Shown: positions 51,550-60,458, counted from the first letter of the stretch. The stretch: DNA of 64,000 nucleotides from RBG-16-66-20 sp964564865 (GCA_964564865.1 CAZMDA010000007.1:21784-85783); one strand, 5' to 3'. The notes: generated from the letters alone by a model not told the origin. Numbers and translations are program-made.

Positions 51550-51885
51550 ATGAAACGTGCATTGAGCGCCGGCTTTACCTTGATCGAACTGGTCGTGGTC
51601 ATCGTGATATTGGGCATCCTCGCGGCGATCGCCGTTCCGCAGTTCACCGGCGTCACCGACGCCGCGCGCACGGCGGTTGGCGAAGGCGCCTGCGGCGCGG
51701 CGCAGTCCGCGGCCGTGATCCTGTATGCCGCCAACAAGTCCGCGAGTTCGGGCGCGGCCATCACGACCGCCGCTGGAGCGACTGGCGGGACGTGGACCAC
51801 GACGACCTGCACGCCGCAGTTCACGCCGACGGGCGGCACCGCCGTGACGTGCGCGACCATCCCTGCCTCCCTCTGCAGCGGCTGA
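51550..51885 (+). CDS. mshA: MSHA-type major pilin
   Basis: A 111-residue class IV prepilin. The leader KRALSAG is followed by FTLIELVVVIVILGILAAIAVPQ, with the cleavage-site Gly and the Glu5 typical of type IV pilins. The mature globular domain is short, with four cysteines (ACGAA, TTCTP, TCATI, LCSG) that could form two disulfides. It ends LCSG, with a penultimate Ser that resembles the C-terminal Ser glycosylated in some pilins. ATG 51550 has GGAG upstream. A terminator follows and a glycosyl ligase gene overlaps it, so this is probably the abundant subunit. Confidence 0.88.
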   Translation: MKRALSAGFTLIELVVVIVILGILAAIAVPQFTGVTDAARTAVGEGACGAAQSAAVILYAANKSASSGAAITTAAGATGGTWTTTTCTPQFTPTGGTAVTCATIPASLCSG

Positions 51886-51909
51886 TCGATTCGCGCTAGC
51901 AACCGTTGG

Positions 51910-53616
51910 GTGCAGCTGCGAGACTTCGCGCAGCGCCGGAGCAAAAGGGGCCTCGCGGCCCCTTTTGTGCTTCTGGGCTTCGCGGTCGCCGCCTGGGGTT
52001 CGGCGGACGGTCCGGGATCGCCGGTCACTTGGACGGCGGCGCTGGTCTTGCTGGGCGTCGGGGCGGCCTGTTTGCCCCCGGCGAGCATCCGGTGGACGAC
52101 GCCGATTGCGATCGCGGTACTGGCTTTCTTTGCGTTGATCATCGCGAACAACGCGTTCCTGAGCCCGGCCTACTGGGTATCCGCGCCGTTTCATGCGGCC
52201 TTTCTCGCCATGGGCTTGATCGTGGGCCGGCGCCTTGACGCGCAGTCCCGGGGCTGGGTGCTCTGTGCCGTCGGCGCATTCGTTGGTTTGCTTGCCCTCA
52301 TGGGCGTGTGGCAGGTGTCTGCGACGGGGCAGTCCAGGGCGACGGCAATCCTGGAGACGCCTGCCACCCTTGCGACGGTTCTCAATCTGGCATTGCTTCC
52401 GGCCATCGTCGTGCTGGCCTTCGGCGAACGTCCGGGGCGATGGGTCCTGCCCGGAATCGTTCTCGCAGCGGGCATTGCCGCCACGGTGAGCCGTGGAGGT
52501 TGGCTGGGCCTGGCCGTCGGGCTCCTCGTCGCCGTGCTGTTCGCTCGCCGCCAGGGGTTTCACCTGCGGCCGTCGCGCGCCCTGGTGGTAGTGGCGGTGC
52601 TGGGGGCCGGATGGCTGAGCGTGCAAGCCGTTCCGATGCTGAAGCATGTGGCGGGAGCGGACAGTGCCGGATTGCATGAGGTCCTCGGCGACAAGGCCCA
52701 GGAGTCCTCGGTCGCCCGGCTGGAGTTGTACGAACTGGCGTGGCAGGCCGCGCAAGAGAACGTGGCCGGCGGCATCGGCTATCGCGGGTTCCACCACGTG
52801 CTGGAAGCGAACAGGCAAAAAGTGTCTACCTTCGCGGACGAATACACCACAGACTTCGTGCACAACGACTATCTGCAGGTACTGCTCGAGCTGGGCCTGC
52901 CGGGATTCGCGGCGCTACTGGCCATGGTGATGGTGCCGTTCATGGGGATGCGCCACCGTCTGCGCGCGCCCGCAGGCGTCCGCCTTGTCGCTGTTGCGAT
53001 GCTGGCGGGCGTTGCGACCATGGCGATTCAGGCAGCGGTCGACTTTCCGTTCTATGTCCCGGTTTGCCTGCTCGGCTTCGGTCTTGCCATGGGCGTCCTG
53101 GATCGCTGCATGTCGTCCGAGCCGGCACCGGTTGCGGCGACGCCGAACCTGCGCCCGCGCTTCCTGCAGATCGGCGTGGCGACGCTCGCGGCGATCGTGC
53201 TGCTGCCCCCGGTTGTCGCCGAAGTGGCGGCAGCTCATGCGCATCGGTCCTGGCGGGCGGCGGATCCCCAGGCTGCGGCCTACTGGTACGAGGTAGCCAG
53301 GCGATTCGAGCCACGCGACTGGCGCGTCCACCTGTATGCGGGCCACTTTTGGTATTTCCAGGCGGCGCAAACCGGGAAGCCGGAAGCGGCACGCCTCGCG
53401 GACGAGGCGTTTGCCGCCGGGATGGCCGCCAATCCGAAGGAGGTCCGTAATCTTCTCGGGCGCGTCTCCGTGCACCGCGACTTCGCCGGCCTCTTGCAGG
53501 CTCCTGCGGATGGCGAGACGCTGCGGCAATGGGTGCGGCAGGCAGCGTCCATGGCGCCGAATCACCGGGGCGTGCGCGTGGAACTGGCGCGCCTGGGCGT
53601 GGAGCGCAGCCCGTGA
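51910..53616 (+). CDS. O-antigen ligase / pilin glycosyl ligase family membrane protein
   Basis: A 568-residue protein of the Wzy/WaaL/PglL family. About ten transmembrane helices occupy residues 10-400, with the periplasmic-loop motif DFVHNDYLQVLLELGLPG, and a soluble TPR-like tail follows. PilO/TfpO-type members transfer lipid-linked oligosaccharide to pilin. The start is GTG 51910, but a terminator hairpin lies at 51943-51966 within the first codons; GTG 51967 is an in-frame alternative just past it. The gene ends overlapping the next pseudopilin (GTGA). The neighbours make pilin glycosylation its likely role. Confidence 0.85.
   Translation: MQLRDFAQRRSKRGLAAPFVLLGFAVAAWGSADGPGSPVTWTAALVLLGVGAACLPPASIRWTTPIAIAVLAFFALIIANNAFLSPAYWVSAPFHAAFLAMGLIVGRRLDAQSRGWVLCAVGAFVGLLALMGVWQVSATGQSRATAILETPATLATVLNLALLPAIVVLAFGERPGRWVLPGIVLAAGIAATVSRGGWLGLAVGLLVAVLFARRQGFHLRPSRALVVVAVLGAGWLSVQAVPMLKHVAGADSAGLHEVLGDKAQESSVARLELYELAWQAAQENVAGGIGYRGFHHVLEANRQKVSTFADEYTTDFVHNDYLQVLLELGLPGFAALLAMVMVPFMGMRHRLRAPAGVRLVAVAMLAGVATMAIQAAVDFPFYVPVCLLGFGLAMGVLDRCMSSEPAPVAATPNLRPRFLQIGVATLAAIVLLPPVVAEVAAAHAHRSWRAADPQAAAYWYEVARRFEPRDWRVHLYAGHFWYFQAAQTGKPEAARLADEAFAAGMAANPKEVRNLLGRVSVHRDFAGLLQAPADGETLRQWVRQAASMAPNHRGVRVELARLGVERSP
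51943..51966 (+). terminator. intrinsic terminator after the pilin gene, overlapping the glycosyl ligase start
   Basis: AAAAGGGGCC and GGCCCCTTTT pair perfectly around TCGC, giving a ten-base-pair stem with the T run at its 3-prime side. It is 58 bases past the pilin stop. Because it lies 33 bases into the GTG 51910 reading frame, it would make pilin mRNA far more abundant than the downstream genes and set their level by read-through. Confidence 0.75.
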
Positions 53617-54071
53617 GAGCCACTTTCCTGCGGGTGCACCCGCGCGGCTACACCCTGATCGAACTCGTCCTCGTGATCGCGATCTCGGCGATTCTCGCCG
53701 CGCTTGCCATCCCGCTGTTCAACCAGGCCTCGATCGATGCGACCTGGTTCCGCGACGAGGCGAAGGCGGCGATCCGGTACGCGCAGCGCCAGGCGGTGGC
53801 GCAGCGCCGCTGCGTCTTCGTGACAGTATCCGCGGCCCAGATCGCGCTGCACTATGGCGATTCGAGCTGCGCCATCACGGGTACGCCGCTGACGCGGCTC
53901 GCGACCGGTGCGGCCTATCTCGTTACGGTCCCTTCGGGCGTGGGCGTCAGCGCCTCCACCAGCCCGTTCAGCTTCAATGCGCTGGGCCAGCCCGGGCCGA
54001 TTGCCGGCGTGTCCGTCACGGTTGCGGGCGTGGACATCGTCGTTGCCGGGGAAACGGGCTATGTCCAGTAG
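53613..54071 (+). CDS. mshC: pseudopilin MshC-like (GspH/FimT type)
   Basis: A 152-residue minor pilin. Leader RATFLRVHPRG precedes YTLIELVLVIAISAILAALAI, with Gly-1, aromatic at +1 and Glu5. The C-terminal domain has AQRQAVAQRRCVFVTVS, typical of GspH/FimT proteins. The GTG start overlaps the glycosyl ligase stop by four bases. A single disulfide pair (Cys in RRCVF and SSCAI) is likely. It primes or tips the pilus; the name follows gene order. Confidence 0.8.
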   Translation: MRATFLRVHPRGYTLIELVLVIAISAILAALAIPLFNQASIDATWFRDEAKAAIRYAQRQAVAQRRCVFVTVSAAQIALHYGDSSCAITGTPLTRLATGAAYLVTVPSGVGVSASTSPFSFNALGQPGPIAGVSVTVAGVDIVVAGETGYVQ

Positions 54072-54615
54072 ATTCCGGGCGCGCGGCCTGTCGCTGGTCG
54101 AGGTGGTGGTGTTCATCGTCGTGGTTTCGATTGGAATCGCCGGCATCGCGATGCTTTTCAGCCGCCTGACAGTCGCGAGCGTGGACCCCCTGGTGCGCAA
54201 ACAGGCGATCGCGATCGCGGCCTCGCTGCTGGAGGAGATCCAGCTCAAGGGCTACACCTTCTGCGATCCGGACGACGCGAATGTGCACGTCCATCCGACG
54301 CCTGCCTGCACGACGCTCGAGGCGACCGGGCCCGAGGCGGGCGAGACGCGCTATGCGGATCCGCGTTTCGACAATGTCAACGACTACCACGGATTTGCAA
54401 TGTCGGGCGCGAACATCCGCGACGTGTCCGGGACGGTGGTTCCGGATCTCGACGACTACTCGGCGTCGGTCACGATCGCGGCCGCCGGCGGCGACCTACC
54501 GGATGTCGCGGACGCGGCGGACGCGCTGCGCATCACGGTCGCCGTGACCGGCCCCGCCGGCGTCACCGTCTCCCTGCAGGGCTACCGGTTGCGCTATGCG
54601 CCCAATACGCCCTGA
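54061..54615 (+). CDS. mshD: minor pilin MshD-like (PilV/GspI type)
   Basis: A 184-residue minor pilin. The leader SSRFRARG precedes LSLVEVVVFIVVVSIGIAGIA, so the +1 residue is Leu and Glu5 is present. A later GYTFCDPDD and GYRLRYA at the end are visible. The ATG overlaps the preceding stop by 11 bases. Position fits MshD. Confidence 0.8.
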   Translation: MSSRFRARGLSLVEVVVFIVVVSIGIAGIAMLFSRLTVASVDPLVRKQAIAIAASLLEEIQLKGYTFCDPDDANVHVHPTPACTTLEATGPEAGETRYADPRFDNVNDYHGFAMSGANIRDVSGTVVPDLDDYSASVTIAAAGGDLPDVADAADALRITVAVTGPAGVTVSLQGYRLRYAPNTP

Positions 54616-55519
54616 TCGTCCGGCAGGCCGGCGGCGGAGCGCCCAGGAAGGCGTGACGCTGATCGAGCTGGTGGTGTCGATCGTGATCGTCGGCATCATC
54701 GTCGCGGTGGTCGCGTTCTTCGTGTTTCCGGTGCGGCAGGCGGTGGACATCACCACGCGCGCCGAGCTGACGGACATCGCCGACAATGCCCTGCAGCGCA
54801 TGGCGCGCGACGTGCGCCGCGCGCTGCCCAACAGCGTGCGCGTGAACGGCTCCGGCCAGTACGTGGAGTTCCTCGAGGTGCGCACCGCGGGCCGCTATCG
54901 CGGCGAAGGCGGAGGGGCGAGCGGCGGCACGGATTGCAACAACGACGATCCGGCGCTTGGCACGCCGGACAACGACCTGCTCTCGTTCGATACCGTCGCG
55001 GACCAGTGCTTCAAGACGATCGGGAAGCTTGCCGTGGCGCCGGTGAGCGGGGATTTCCTGGTCCTCAACAACCATGGACCGGGATTCACCGGCCAGAACG
55101 CCTACGCGACAACGGGGACGCTGAATCGCGCGCCGATCACCGGCGTGGCGACGGGAGAGGGAGGGCGCGACCGGATCAGCTTCTCCCCGACCACGTTCCA
55201 GCGAGACCTGCATGACTCGCCGGGGAAGCGGTTCTACGCGGTCACCGGGCCGGTCACCTTCGGTTGCGCGGGCGGCGTGATGACCCGCTACCAGGGCTAC
55301 GCCATCGATGCGGACCAGAACAACACCTCGCCGCCCGCCGGCGGCAGTTCGGCGTTGATCGCGGGCAATGTCGAGAGCTGCACCTTCGACTACAGCCCCA
55401 ACGTGTCGCCGCAGATCGGGCTGCTCACGCTGAGGCTGACACTGGCCAAGGCGCGTTTCGACGGCAGCATGGAGCGGATCAGCCTCTACCACGCCATCAA
55501 CGTGAGCAACATTCCATGA
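54596..55519 (+). CDS. mshO: minor pilin MshO-like (PilW/GspJ type)
   Basis: A 307-residue minor pilin. The unusually long leader ends RRRSAQEG before VTLIELVVSIVIVGIIVAVVA; Glu5 is present. The large soluble domain has paired cysteines (GGTDCN, ADQC, FGCAGG, ESC) and DRISFSPTTFQRDL. Start overlaps mshD by 20 bases and its stop overlaps the next ATG by four. Naming follows the order mshCDOP. Confidence 0.82.
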   Translation: MRPIRPDRPAGRRRSAQEGVTLIELVVSIVIVGIIVAVVAFFVFPVRQAVDITTRAELTDIADNALQRMARDVRRALPNSVRVNGSGQYVEFLEVRTAGRYRGEGGGASGGTDCNNDDPALGTPDNDLLSFDTVADQCFKTIGKLAVAPVSGDFLVLNNHGPGFTGQNAYATTGTLNRAPITGVATGEGGRDRISFSPTTFQRDLHDSPGKRFYAVTGPVTFGCAGGVMTRYQGYAIDADQNNTSPPAGGSSALIAGNVESCTFDYSPNVSPQIGLLTLRLTLAKARFDGSMERISLYHAINVSNIP

Positions 55520-55977
55520 TGCCGCGCCGCGCCCTGGGGCAACGCGGCGCCGGGTTCGCGCTGATACTGGCGCTGTTCATGCTCGTGAGCCTGGCGGCGA
55601 TCGGCGCCTACCTGCTGACCGTCTCGACCGGCCAGGTGGAGGCCGGGGTGCAGGACGAACAGGCCAACCGGGCCTACCAGGCTGCCAGGACCGGGATCGA
55701 ATGGGGCGCGTTCCAGGTGCTGCGCAATCCCGGCGGCGGTTTCGCGACCACGACCTGCAACGCCTCCGGGACCCCCAGTCAGGCAATCACGCTCGGGGCC
55801 GGTTTGGCCGGATTCCGGGCCGAGGTCGCCTGCCAGGTGTTCGGTCCCGAAACCGAGGGGGCCTCGTCCGTCACCGTTTACCGCCTCACGTCGACGGGCT
55901 GCAACAGCAGCCCGTGCGGCAGCGGCCTGGGCCCGACTTATGTGGAACGGCAACTGCAACTCGTTCTCACCAATTGA
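55516..55977 (+). CDS. mshP: MshP-like pilus protein (PilX/GspK type)
   Basis: A 153-residue protein with an N-terminal helix RGAGFALILALFMLVSLAAIGAY; the +1 residue follows AG, and Glu5 is missing, as in GspK-like tip proteins and MshP. EQANRAYQAARTGIEWGAFQV is the family helix. Three cysteines appear in the C-terminal half. The ATG at 55516 overlaps the mshO stop. It ends the first half of the locus; a 145-base gap with a promoter follows. Confidence 0.82.
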   Translation: MMPRRALGQRGAGFALILALFMLVSLAAIGAYLLTVSTGQVEAGVQDEQANRAYQAARTGIEWGAFQVLRNPGGGFATTTCNASGTPSQAITLGAGLAGFRAEVACQVFGPETEGASSVTVYRLTSTGCNSSPCGSGLGPTYVERQLQLVLTN

Positions 55978-56060
55978 ATTTTCCCCATTGTCCGATCGAA
56001 GTCCCGGTTCGATTGCCACGAAAGGACTCAATGGAAATCCGTCTCCTGACAAATTCTTCA

Positions 56061-56089
56061 TTGACAACAATCGGTTATTTATATATTTT
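56061..56089 (+). promoter_or_regulatory. candidate sigma70 promoter of the mshI-mshN block
   Basis: TTGACA at 56061-56066 is a perfect -35 in an AT-rich stretch, and TATTTT at 56084-56089 lies 17 bases on (TATATT lies 15 bases on). The element is 34 bases before the mshI ATG and in the only long gap of the second block, so this block is probably transcribed on its own. Confidence 0.6.
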
Positions 56090-56122
56090 GAAGTCGAACG
56101 GTAAACTGGATGTCGCTCGACC

Positions 56123-57064
56123 ATGGCTTGGAGCCTGAGGCGCGAAAAGACCGAGGAAGGCTGGCTCTCGATCGCCATGCGGCCGGGGGAGGTCAGCTAC
56201 GTCCATGGCCGGTCGACGGCGGGGGGGAAAGCCGCGATCCTCCGCTGCGGCACGCAGGCGCTGGAAGGGGAGTTCGGGGGGGCCGATCGCGTCGCCAAGG
56301 AAATGGGATTCGCCCGCTACCAGTGCTCCACCTTGCTTGAGCCCGGCCAGTACCAGTTCCTGCAGGTCGAGGCGCCGAACGTTCCGCAGATCGAACTGAG
56401 GACCGCCATCCGCTGGCGCGTCAAGGACCTGCTCGACTATCACGTGGACGACGCCACGATCGACGTGCTGGATGTACCGCCCGACCCGGCCGGCACGGGG
56501 CGCTCGCACTACATGTACGCCATTGCCGCCCAGAACGCGCTGATACTGGAGTGCATCGGACGCTTCGATGCGGCGAGAATCCCTCTCAAGGTCATCGAGG
56601 TCGAGGAAACCGCGCAGCGCAACGTGGCGTCGCTCTTTGAATCCGCGAACCGCGGCGTGGCCCTGCTGCATATCGGCGCGCGCAACGGATTGCTGACGAT
56701 CAACTTCCGTGGCGAGTTGTACCTGGCCAGGCGCATCGACGTGGGCATGAAGCAGTTGCTCGGCGCGCACGACGAGGGTCGCGAGGAGCTCCTCGGGCGC
56801 ATTGCGCTCGAGGTGCAGCGTACCTTCGACCATTTCGACCGCCAGTTTCCGTTCGTGGCGCTGGAGAAGCTGATGCTGGGACCGGAACCCGGCGACAGCG
56901 GGGTCGCGGCCCACCTGGCCCGCAACCTCGGGCTCCCGGTGCAACCGGTGCAGCTTGCCGGCGCGCTCGGCTACGGCCCGGGCGTCGCACTCGACGCGGA
57001 GTCGGAATGGCGCCTGTTCCACCTCCTTGGCGCCTCGCTGCGGCGCGAGGAAAAGGCGCTCTGA
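56123..57064 (+). CDS. mshI: MSHA biogenesis protein MshI (PilM-like)
   Basis: A 313-residue cytoplasmic protein with the actin-like architecture of PilM. It shows WLSIAMRPGEVSYVHG at the N-terminus, the ELRTAIRWRVKDLLDY segment and ALLHIGARNGLLTINFRGELYLARRI, where nucleotide would bind. It links the assembly ATPase to the inner-membrane alignment proteins encoded next. The ATG stands eight bases before the next gene's start with its stop at 57064. Confidence 0.82.
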   Translation: MAWSLRREKTEEGWLSIAMRPGEVSYVHGRSTAGGKAAILRCGTQALEGEFGGADRVAKEMGFARYQCSTLLEPGQYQFLQVEAPNVPQIELRTAIRWRVKDLLDYHVDDATIDVLDVPPDPAGTGRSHYMYAIAAQNALILECIGRFDAARIPLKVIEVEETAQRNVASLFESANRGVALLHIGARNGLLTINFRGELYLARRIDVGMKQLLGAHDEGREELLGRIALEVQRTFDHFDRQFPFVALEKLMLGPEPGDSGVAAHLARNLGLPVQPVQLAGALGYGPGVALDAESEWRLFHLLGASLRREEKAL

Positions 57065-57071
57065 GGGCGGC

Positions 57072-57746
57072 ATGAGCCAGCAGATCAACCTCTACAACCC
57101 GCTCTTCCTGAAGAAGGAGAAGCTGTTCTCCGGGCGGACCATGTCGCAGGCGCTGGGCCTCGTGGCGCTCGGTCTGGCGGGCATCTATGCCTATTCGGCC
57201 ATGCAGGCGAAGGAAGCGGCGCGCCTGGCTCAGCAGTATGCCGATCAGGTCGCGGCGCAGCGCGTCCAACTGGAGAAGCTCACGGCCCGGGCGGGCGGCA
57301 ACGCCCGCAGCAAGGCACTCGAGGCCGAGGTTGCGAGGCTGGAGGGGGCGGTCAGGGCGCGCCAGGCATTGCTCGATACGCTGACCACCGGCCAGCTCGG
57401 GAACAGCGAGGGCATCTCGCGATACTTCGCAGCTTTGGGCCGTCAGGCGACCCCGGGAGTCTGGCTGACGGGTTTCACCGTCGGGGAGGGCGGCAACGAA
57501 CTGCGCGTGAACGGGCGCGTGCTCCAGCCCGAATCGGTGCCGGAGTACCTGAGGGCGCTGAATCGCGAGACCGTGATGCGCGGTCGGCAGGTGACGGAGA
57601 TGAAGCTCGTTGCCAGGGAAGCCGGCGCGGCGCAAGGCGCCGCCCAGGCGACCAAGGCTGCGCCGGCGCGGTTCGTCGAGTTCACCATCGTCGCGCCGCT
57701 GCGGGTGGCGGAGCCGGAGAAAGTCCCGGCGGGGGCGGGCAAGTGA
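57072..57746 (+). CDS. mshI2: PilN-like alignment protein (MshI2 type)
   Basis: A 224-residue bitopic inner-membrane protein. The N-terminal QQINLYNPLFLKKEKLFSG is the conserved PilN segment that binds PilM/MshI; a single helix (ALGLVALGLAGIYAYSAM) and a coiled coil (residues 45-100) follow, then a ferredoxin-like periplasmic domain with WLTGFTVGEGGNELRVNGRV. The stop overlaps the next GTG start. Confidence 0.82.
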   Translation: MSQQINLYNPLFLKKEKLFSGRTMSQALGLVALGLAGIYAYSAMQAKEAARLAQQYADQVAAQRVQLEKLTARAGGNARSKALEAEVARLEGAVRARQALLDTLTTGQLGNSEGISRYFAALGRQATPGVWLTGFTVGEGGNELRVNGRVLQPESVPEYLRALNRETVMRGRQVTEMKLVAREAGAAQGAAQATKAAPARFVEFTIVAPLRVAEPEKVPAGAGK

Positions 57747-58375
57747 AGGCGCGGTTGGCGCGTTTCGTCGAGCGGATTGATGCCGCGAGCCTGCGCGAGC
57801 GCGTGCTGATGTTTCTCGCCGCGGCGCTGGTGCTGGTCCTGATCGCCAACGCGGCGCTGATCGGGCCGCTGCGCGATCGTCAGCGGGCGCTGGCCTCGGA
57901 GACGAACCAGCGCCAGGGCGAGTTGAGCACGATCCAGAGGGAACTGCGGCGCCTCGCCGCGGCGGACACTGAAGATCCGAACGCGGCGATGAACAGGCGG
58001 GCGGCGTCGCTGCGAGGCGAACTGGCCGGGCTGGACGCGCGGGTTCTGGCCGAGCAGCAGCGATTCACTGCGCCCGAGCGCGTCAAGGAAGTGCTCGACG
58101 AGATGCTCCAGCGCAACAAGCGGCTCGGCCTGGTGGAACTGAAGACCCTGCCGGTCTCGGTCATCGACGCCGGCAAGCGCGTGTTCCGGCACGGCGTGGA
58201 GTTGACCGTCACGGGCACCTACATCGAGCTGTTCGACTACCTTGCCGGATTGGAGCGCCTGCCGACGCAGTTGTACTGGGGCAAGGCGGAACTGGAAGTC
58301 GTCGACCACCCGACCGCCAGGCTTCGCCTGGTGGTGTACACCGTCAGCCTGGACCGAGCATGGCTGGTCGTATGA
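57743..58375 (+). CDS. mshJ: MSHA biogenesis protein MshJ (PilO-like)
   Basis: A 210-residue bitopic protein. One helix (RVLMFLAAALVLVLIANAALI) is followed by a coiled coil and the domain with VELTVTGTYIELFDYLAGLERLP, a PilO hallmark. Start is GTG 57743 overlapping the previous stop (GTGA). It forms the inner-membrane alignment subcomplex with MshI2. Confidence 0.82.
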   Translation: MKARLARFVERIDAASLRERVLMFLAAALVLVLIANAALIGPLRDRQRALASETNQRQGELSTIQRELRRLAAADTEDPNAAMNRRAASLRGELAGLDARVLAEQQRFTAPERVKEVLDEMLQRNKRLGLVELKTLPVSVIDAGKRVFRHGVELTVTGTYIELFDYLAGLERLPTQLYWGKAELEVVDHPTARLRLVVYTVSLDRAWLVV

Positions 58376-58740
58376 GGTCGGCGACGATCGCGATCCTGTT
58401 GGGCCTGTGCGGGGCGAATTCCGTCGCGGCCCCGTTCGCGGATCCAACCCAGCCGCCGGGCGCATTGGCCGGCGGCGCCGCGGACGCCGCGCCTGCGGAG
58501 GGGCCCCGCCTGCAATCGATCCTGATCTCGCCGAACCGGCGGGTGGCCGTGATCGGCGGGCGGACGGTGCCGCTTGGCGGGAACTATGGCGACGCGCGCG
58601 TAGTCCGTATCACGGAAACGGAAGTCGTGCTGCAGACCGGGCAGGAGCGCCAGTCGCTCAGGCTGCATCCGGAAGTCGAGAAGCGCGAAAGGCGCCAGTC
58701 CGCGACGAAGCGGACGACGGCAAAAGGAGCGGTGAAATGA
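58372..58740 (+). CDS. mshK: MSHA biogenesis protein MshK (PilP-like)
   Basis: A 122-residue exported protein. The signal peptide RSATIAILLGLCGANSVAA is cut before APFADPTQPP. The core LQSILISPNRRVAVIGGRTV and GDARVVRITETEVVLQTG is a beta-domain of the PilP/GspC type that contacts the secretin. ATG 58372 overlaps the MshJ stop (ATGA) and is preferred to ATG 58360. It ends four bases into mshL. Confidence 0.8.
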   Translation: MRSATIAILLGLCGANSVAAPFADPTQPPGALAGGAADAAPAEGPRLQSILISPNRRVAVIGGRTVPLGGNYGDARVVRITETEVVLQTGQERQSLRLHPEVEKRERRQSATKRTTAKGAVK

Positions 58741-60458
58741 AGCGGACGATCGGAATCGCGGCAGTTCTGCTGGCCGGATGCGCCTTGCCCCCTGCGCCCC
58801 CGGACAAGGTCGAGCCGCAGATCGCGCGCGCGCTGGAGTCGGCCGGGGAACGGAAGTCGGTCCCGCCGCCGGCCGCCATAGACGAAGCGCTGCTGCCGCC
58901 GCTCAGGATCGAATTGCCCTCCGTGCGCGGCCAGCCCATCGAGGCGCGCTTCGACCTTTCGGTGAGCAATGCCCCTGCGCAGCAGGTGTTCATGTCCCTC
59001 GTGTCGGGCACGCGCTACAGCATGCTTCTGCATCCGAGCGTAAGCGGCACCCTGTCGGTGAACCTGAAGGATGTCACGATCCGCGAAGCCCTGGAATCGC
59101 TGCGCGAGCTCTACGGCTATGAATATTCGGTCGATGGATCGCGCATCACCGTGCAACCCGCCGGGATTCAAAGCCGCGTGTATCGCGTCAACTACCTGAC
59201 CGCCCAACGACGGGGTTCGACCGACGTCAGGGTCCGCTCCGGATCGGTGACCGATAGCGGCACCGGCGGCGGACCGCCGCCGATCGCAAGCCCGGCGAAC
59301 CCGGTCCCGGGCGGCACTGGACCGGTCACGCGGTCCCTGGATTCCAGCCGCATCTCGACGCAGCAGAACAGCGATTTCTGGACCGAGCTGCGCGCGGCAT
59401 TGACCGCGATCGTCGGCAATGCCGACGGCCGTGGCGTCGTCGTGAGCCCGCATTCAGGCGTCATCGTGGTGCGCGCCATGCCTTCGGAACTGCGTGCGGT
59501 CGAGCGGTTTCTCCATGAAACCAAGATCGCGATCGAACGCCAGGTGATGCTGGAGGCAAAGATCATCGAGGTGACGCTGTCGGAGGGATTCCAGGCCGGA
59601 ATCAACTGGGCGGCGTTCCGCAATTCGAGCCCGAACGTCGTCATCGGGCAGGCGAGCAACGCGGGCAGCGGTACCCAGCTCTCCGCCCGCAATCCCCTCG
59701 TCGGTGGCGGCCAGACCGTGGATACGGCCGCCCGCATCGCGTCGGTAGCCGGATCTACGTTGGCGGCGACCAACCCGGCGACCGCGCTGTTCGGCATCGC
59801 GCTGCAAACATCGAACTTCGCCGCCTTGCTCCAGTTCCTGGAGTCGCATGGCAATGTGCAGGTGCTGTCCAGCCCGCGCGTGGCCACCCTGAACAACCAG
59901 AAGGCGGTGCTCAAGGTGGGAACGGACGAGTTCTTCGTCACCAACGTCGCCACGGTCACGACCACGACCGGCACGACGACGCAGCAGACCCCGACGGTCT
60001 CGGTGGCGCCCTTTTTCTCGGGAATCGTGCTTGACGTGACCCCGCAGATCGACCAGTCCGGCAGCATCATGCTGCATGTCTACCCGTCGGTCAGCGAGGT
60101 GACCGAGAGCCAGCGCGTCGTCAACCTGGGGGGCACGGTGCCCTCCATCACCCTTCCGCTCGCCCGCAGCACGGTCAGCGAGACCGACACGATCGTCCGC
60201 GTCTCGGACGGCAATATCGTCGCCATCGGCGGCCTGATGAGCGTGGACGTGCGCGACTTCCGGGGCGGCATTCCCGGCGTCGGCGATCCGGCGCGCAACG
60301 CGAACCGCCAGGCACGCAAGAAGGAACTCGTGATCCTGCTCAAGCCGACGATCATCCAGGGCGACCGTGACTGGGACGAGAGCGCGCGCGAGGCGGCCGG
60401 GCGCCTCCAGGACATGCACCGGCCGCAGCCGCAGCCCGCCGGGCAGCAACCGCGTTGA
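58737..60458 (+). CDS. mshL: MSHA secretin MshL (PilQ/GspD family)
   Basis: A 573-residue outer-membrane secretin with a lipoprotein signal (IGIAAVLLAGC, lipobox LAGC). The N-terminal STN-like region (FDLSVSNAPAQQVFMSLVSG) and N1 domain precede the secretin domain with LEAKIIEVTLSEGFQAGINW and QVLSSPRVATLNNQKAVLKVG. The family's conserved VPxLGDxPxLGxLF hairpin near the C-terminus is shortened to GIPGVGDPARNANRQ, after which KELVILLKPTII is normal. ATG overlaps the mshK stop; its own stop overlaps the mshM start. Confidence 0.9.
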   Translation: MKRTIGIAAVLLAGCALPPAPPDKVEPQIARALESAGERKSVPPPAAIDEALLPPLRIELPSVRGQPIEARFDLSVSNAPAQQVFMSLVSGTRYSMLLHPSVSGTLSVNLKDVTIREALESLRELYGYEYSVDGSRITVQPAGIQSRVYRVNYLTAQRRGSTDVRVRSGSVTDSGTGGGPPPIASPANPVPGGTGPVTRSLDSSRISTQQNSDFWTELRAALTAIVGNADGRGVVVSPHSGVIVVRAMPSELRAVERFLHETKIAIERQVMLEAKIIEVTLSEGFQAGINWAAFRNSSPNVVIGQASNAGSGTQLSARNPLVGGGQTVDTAARIASVAGSTLAATNPATALFGIALQTSNFAALLQFLESHGNVQVLSSPRVATLNNQKAVLKVGTDEFFVTNVATVTTTTGTTTQQTPTVSVAPFFSGIVLDVTPQIDQSGSIMLHVYPSVSEVTESQRVVNLGGTVPSITLPLARSTVSETDTIVRVSDGNIVAIGGLMSVDVRDFRGGIPGVGDPARNANRQARKKELVILLKPTIIQGDRDWDESAREAAGRLQDMHRPQPQPAGQQPR

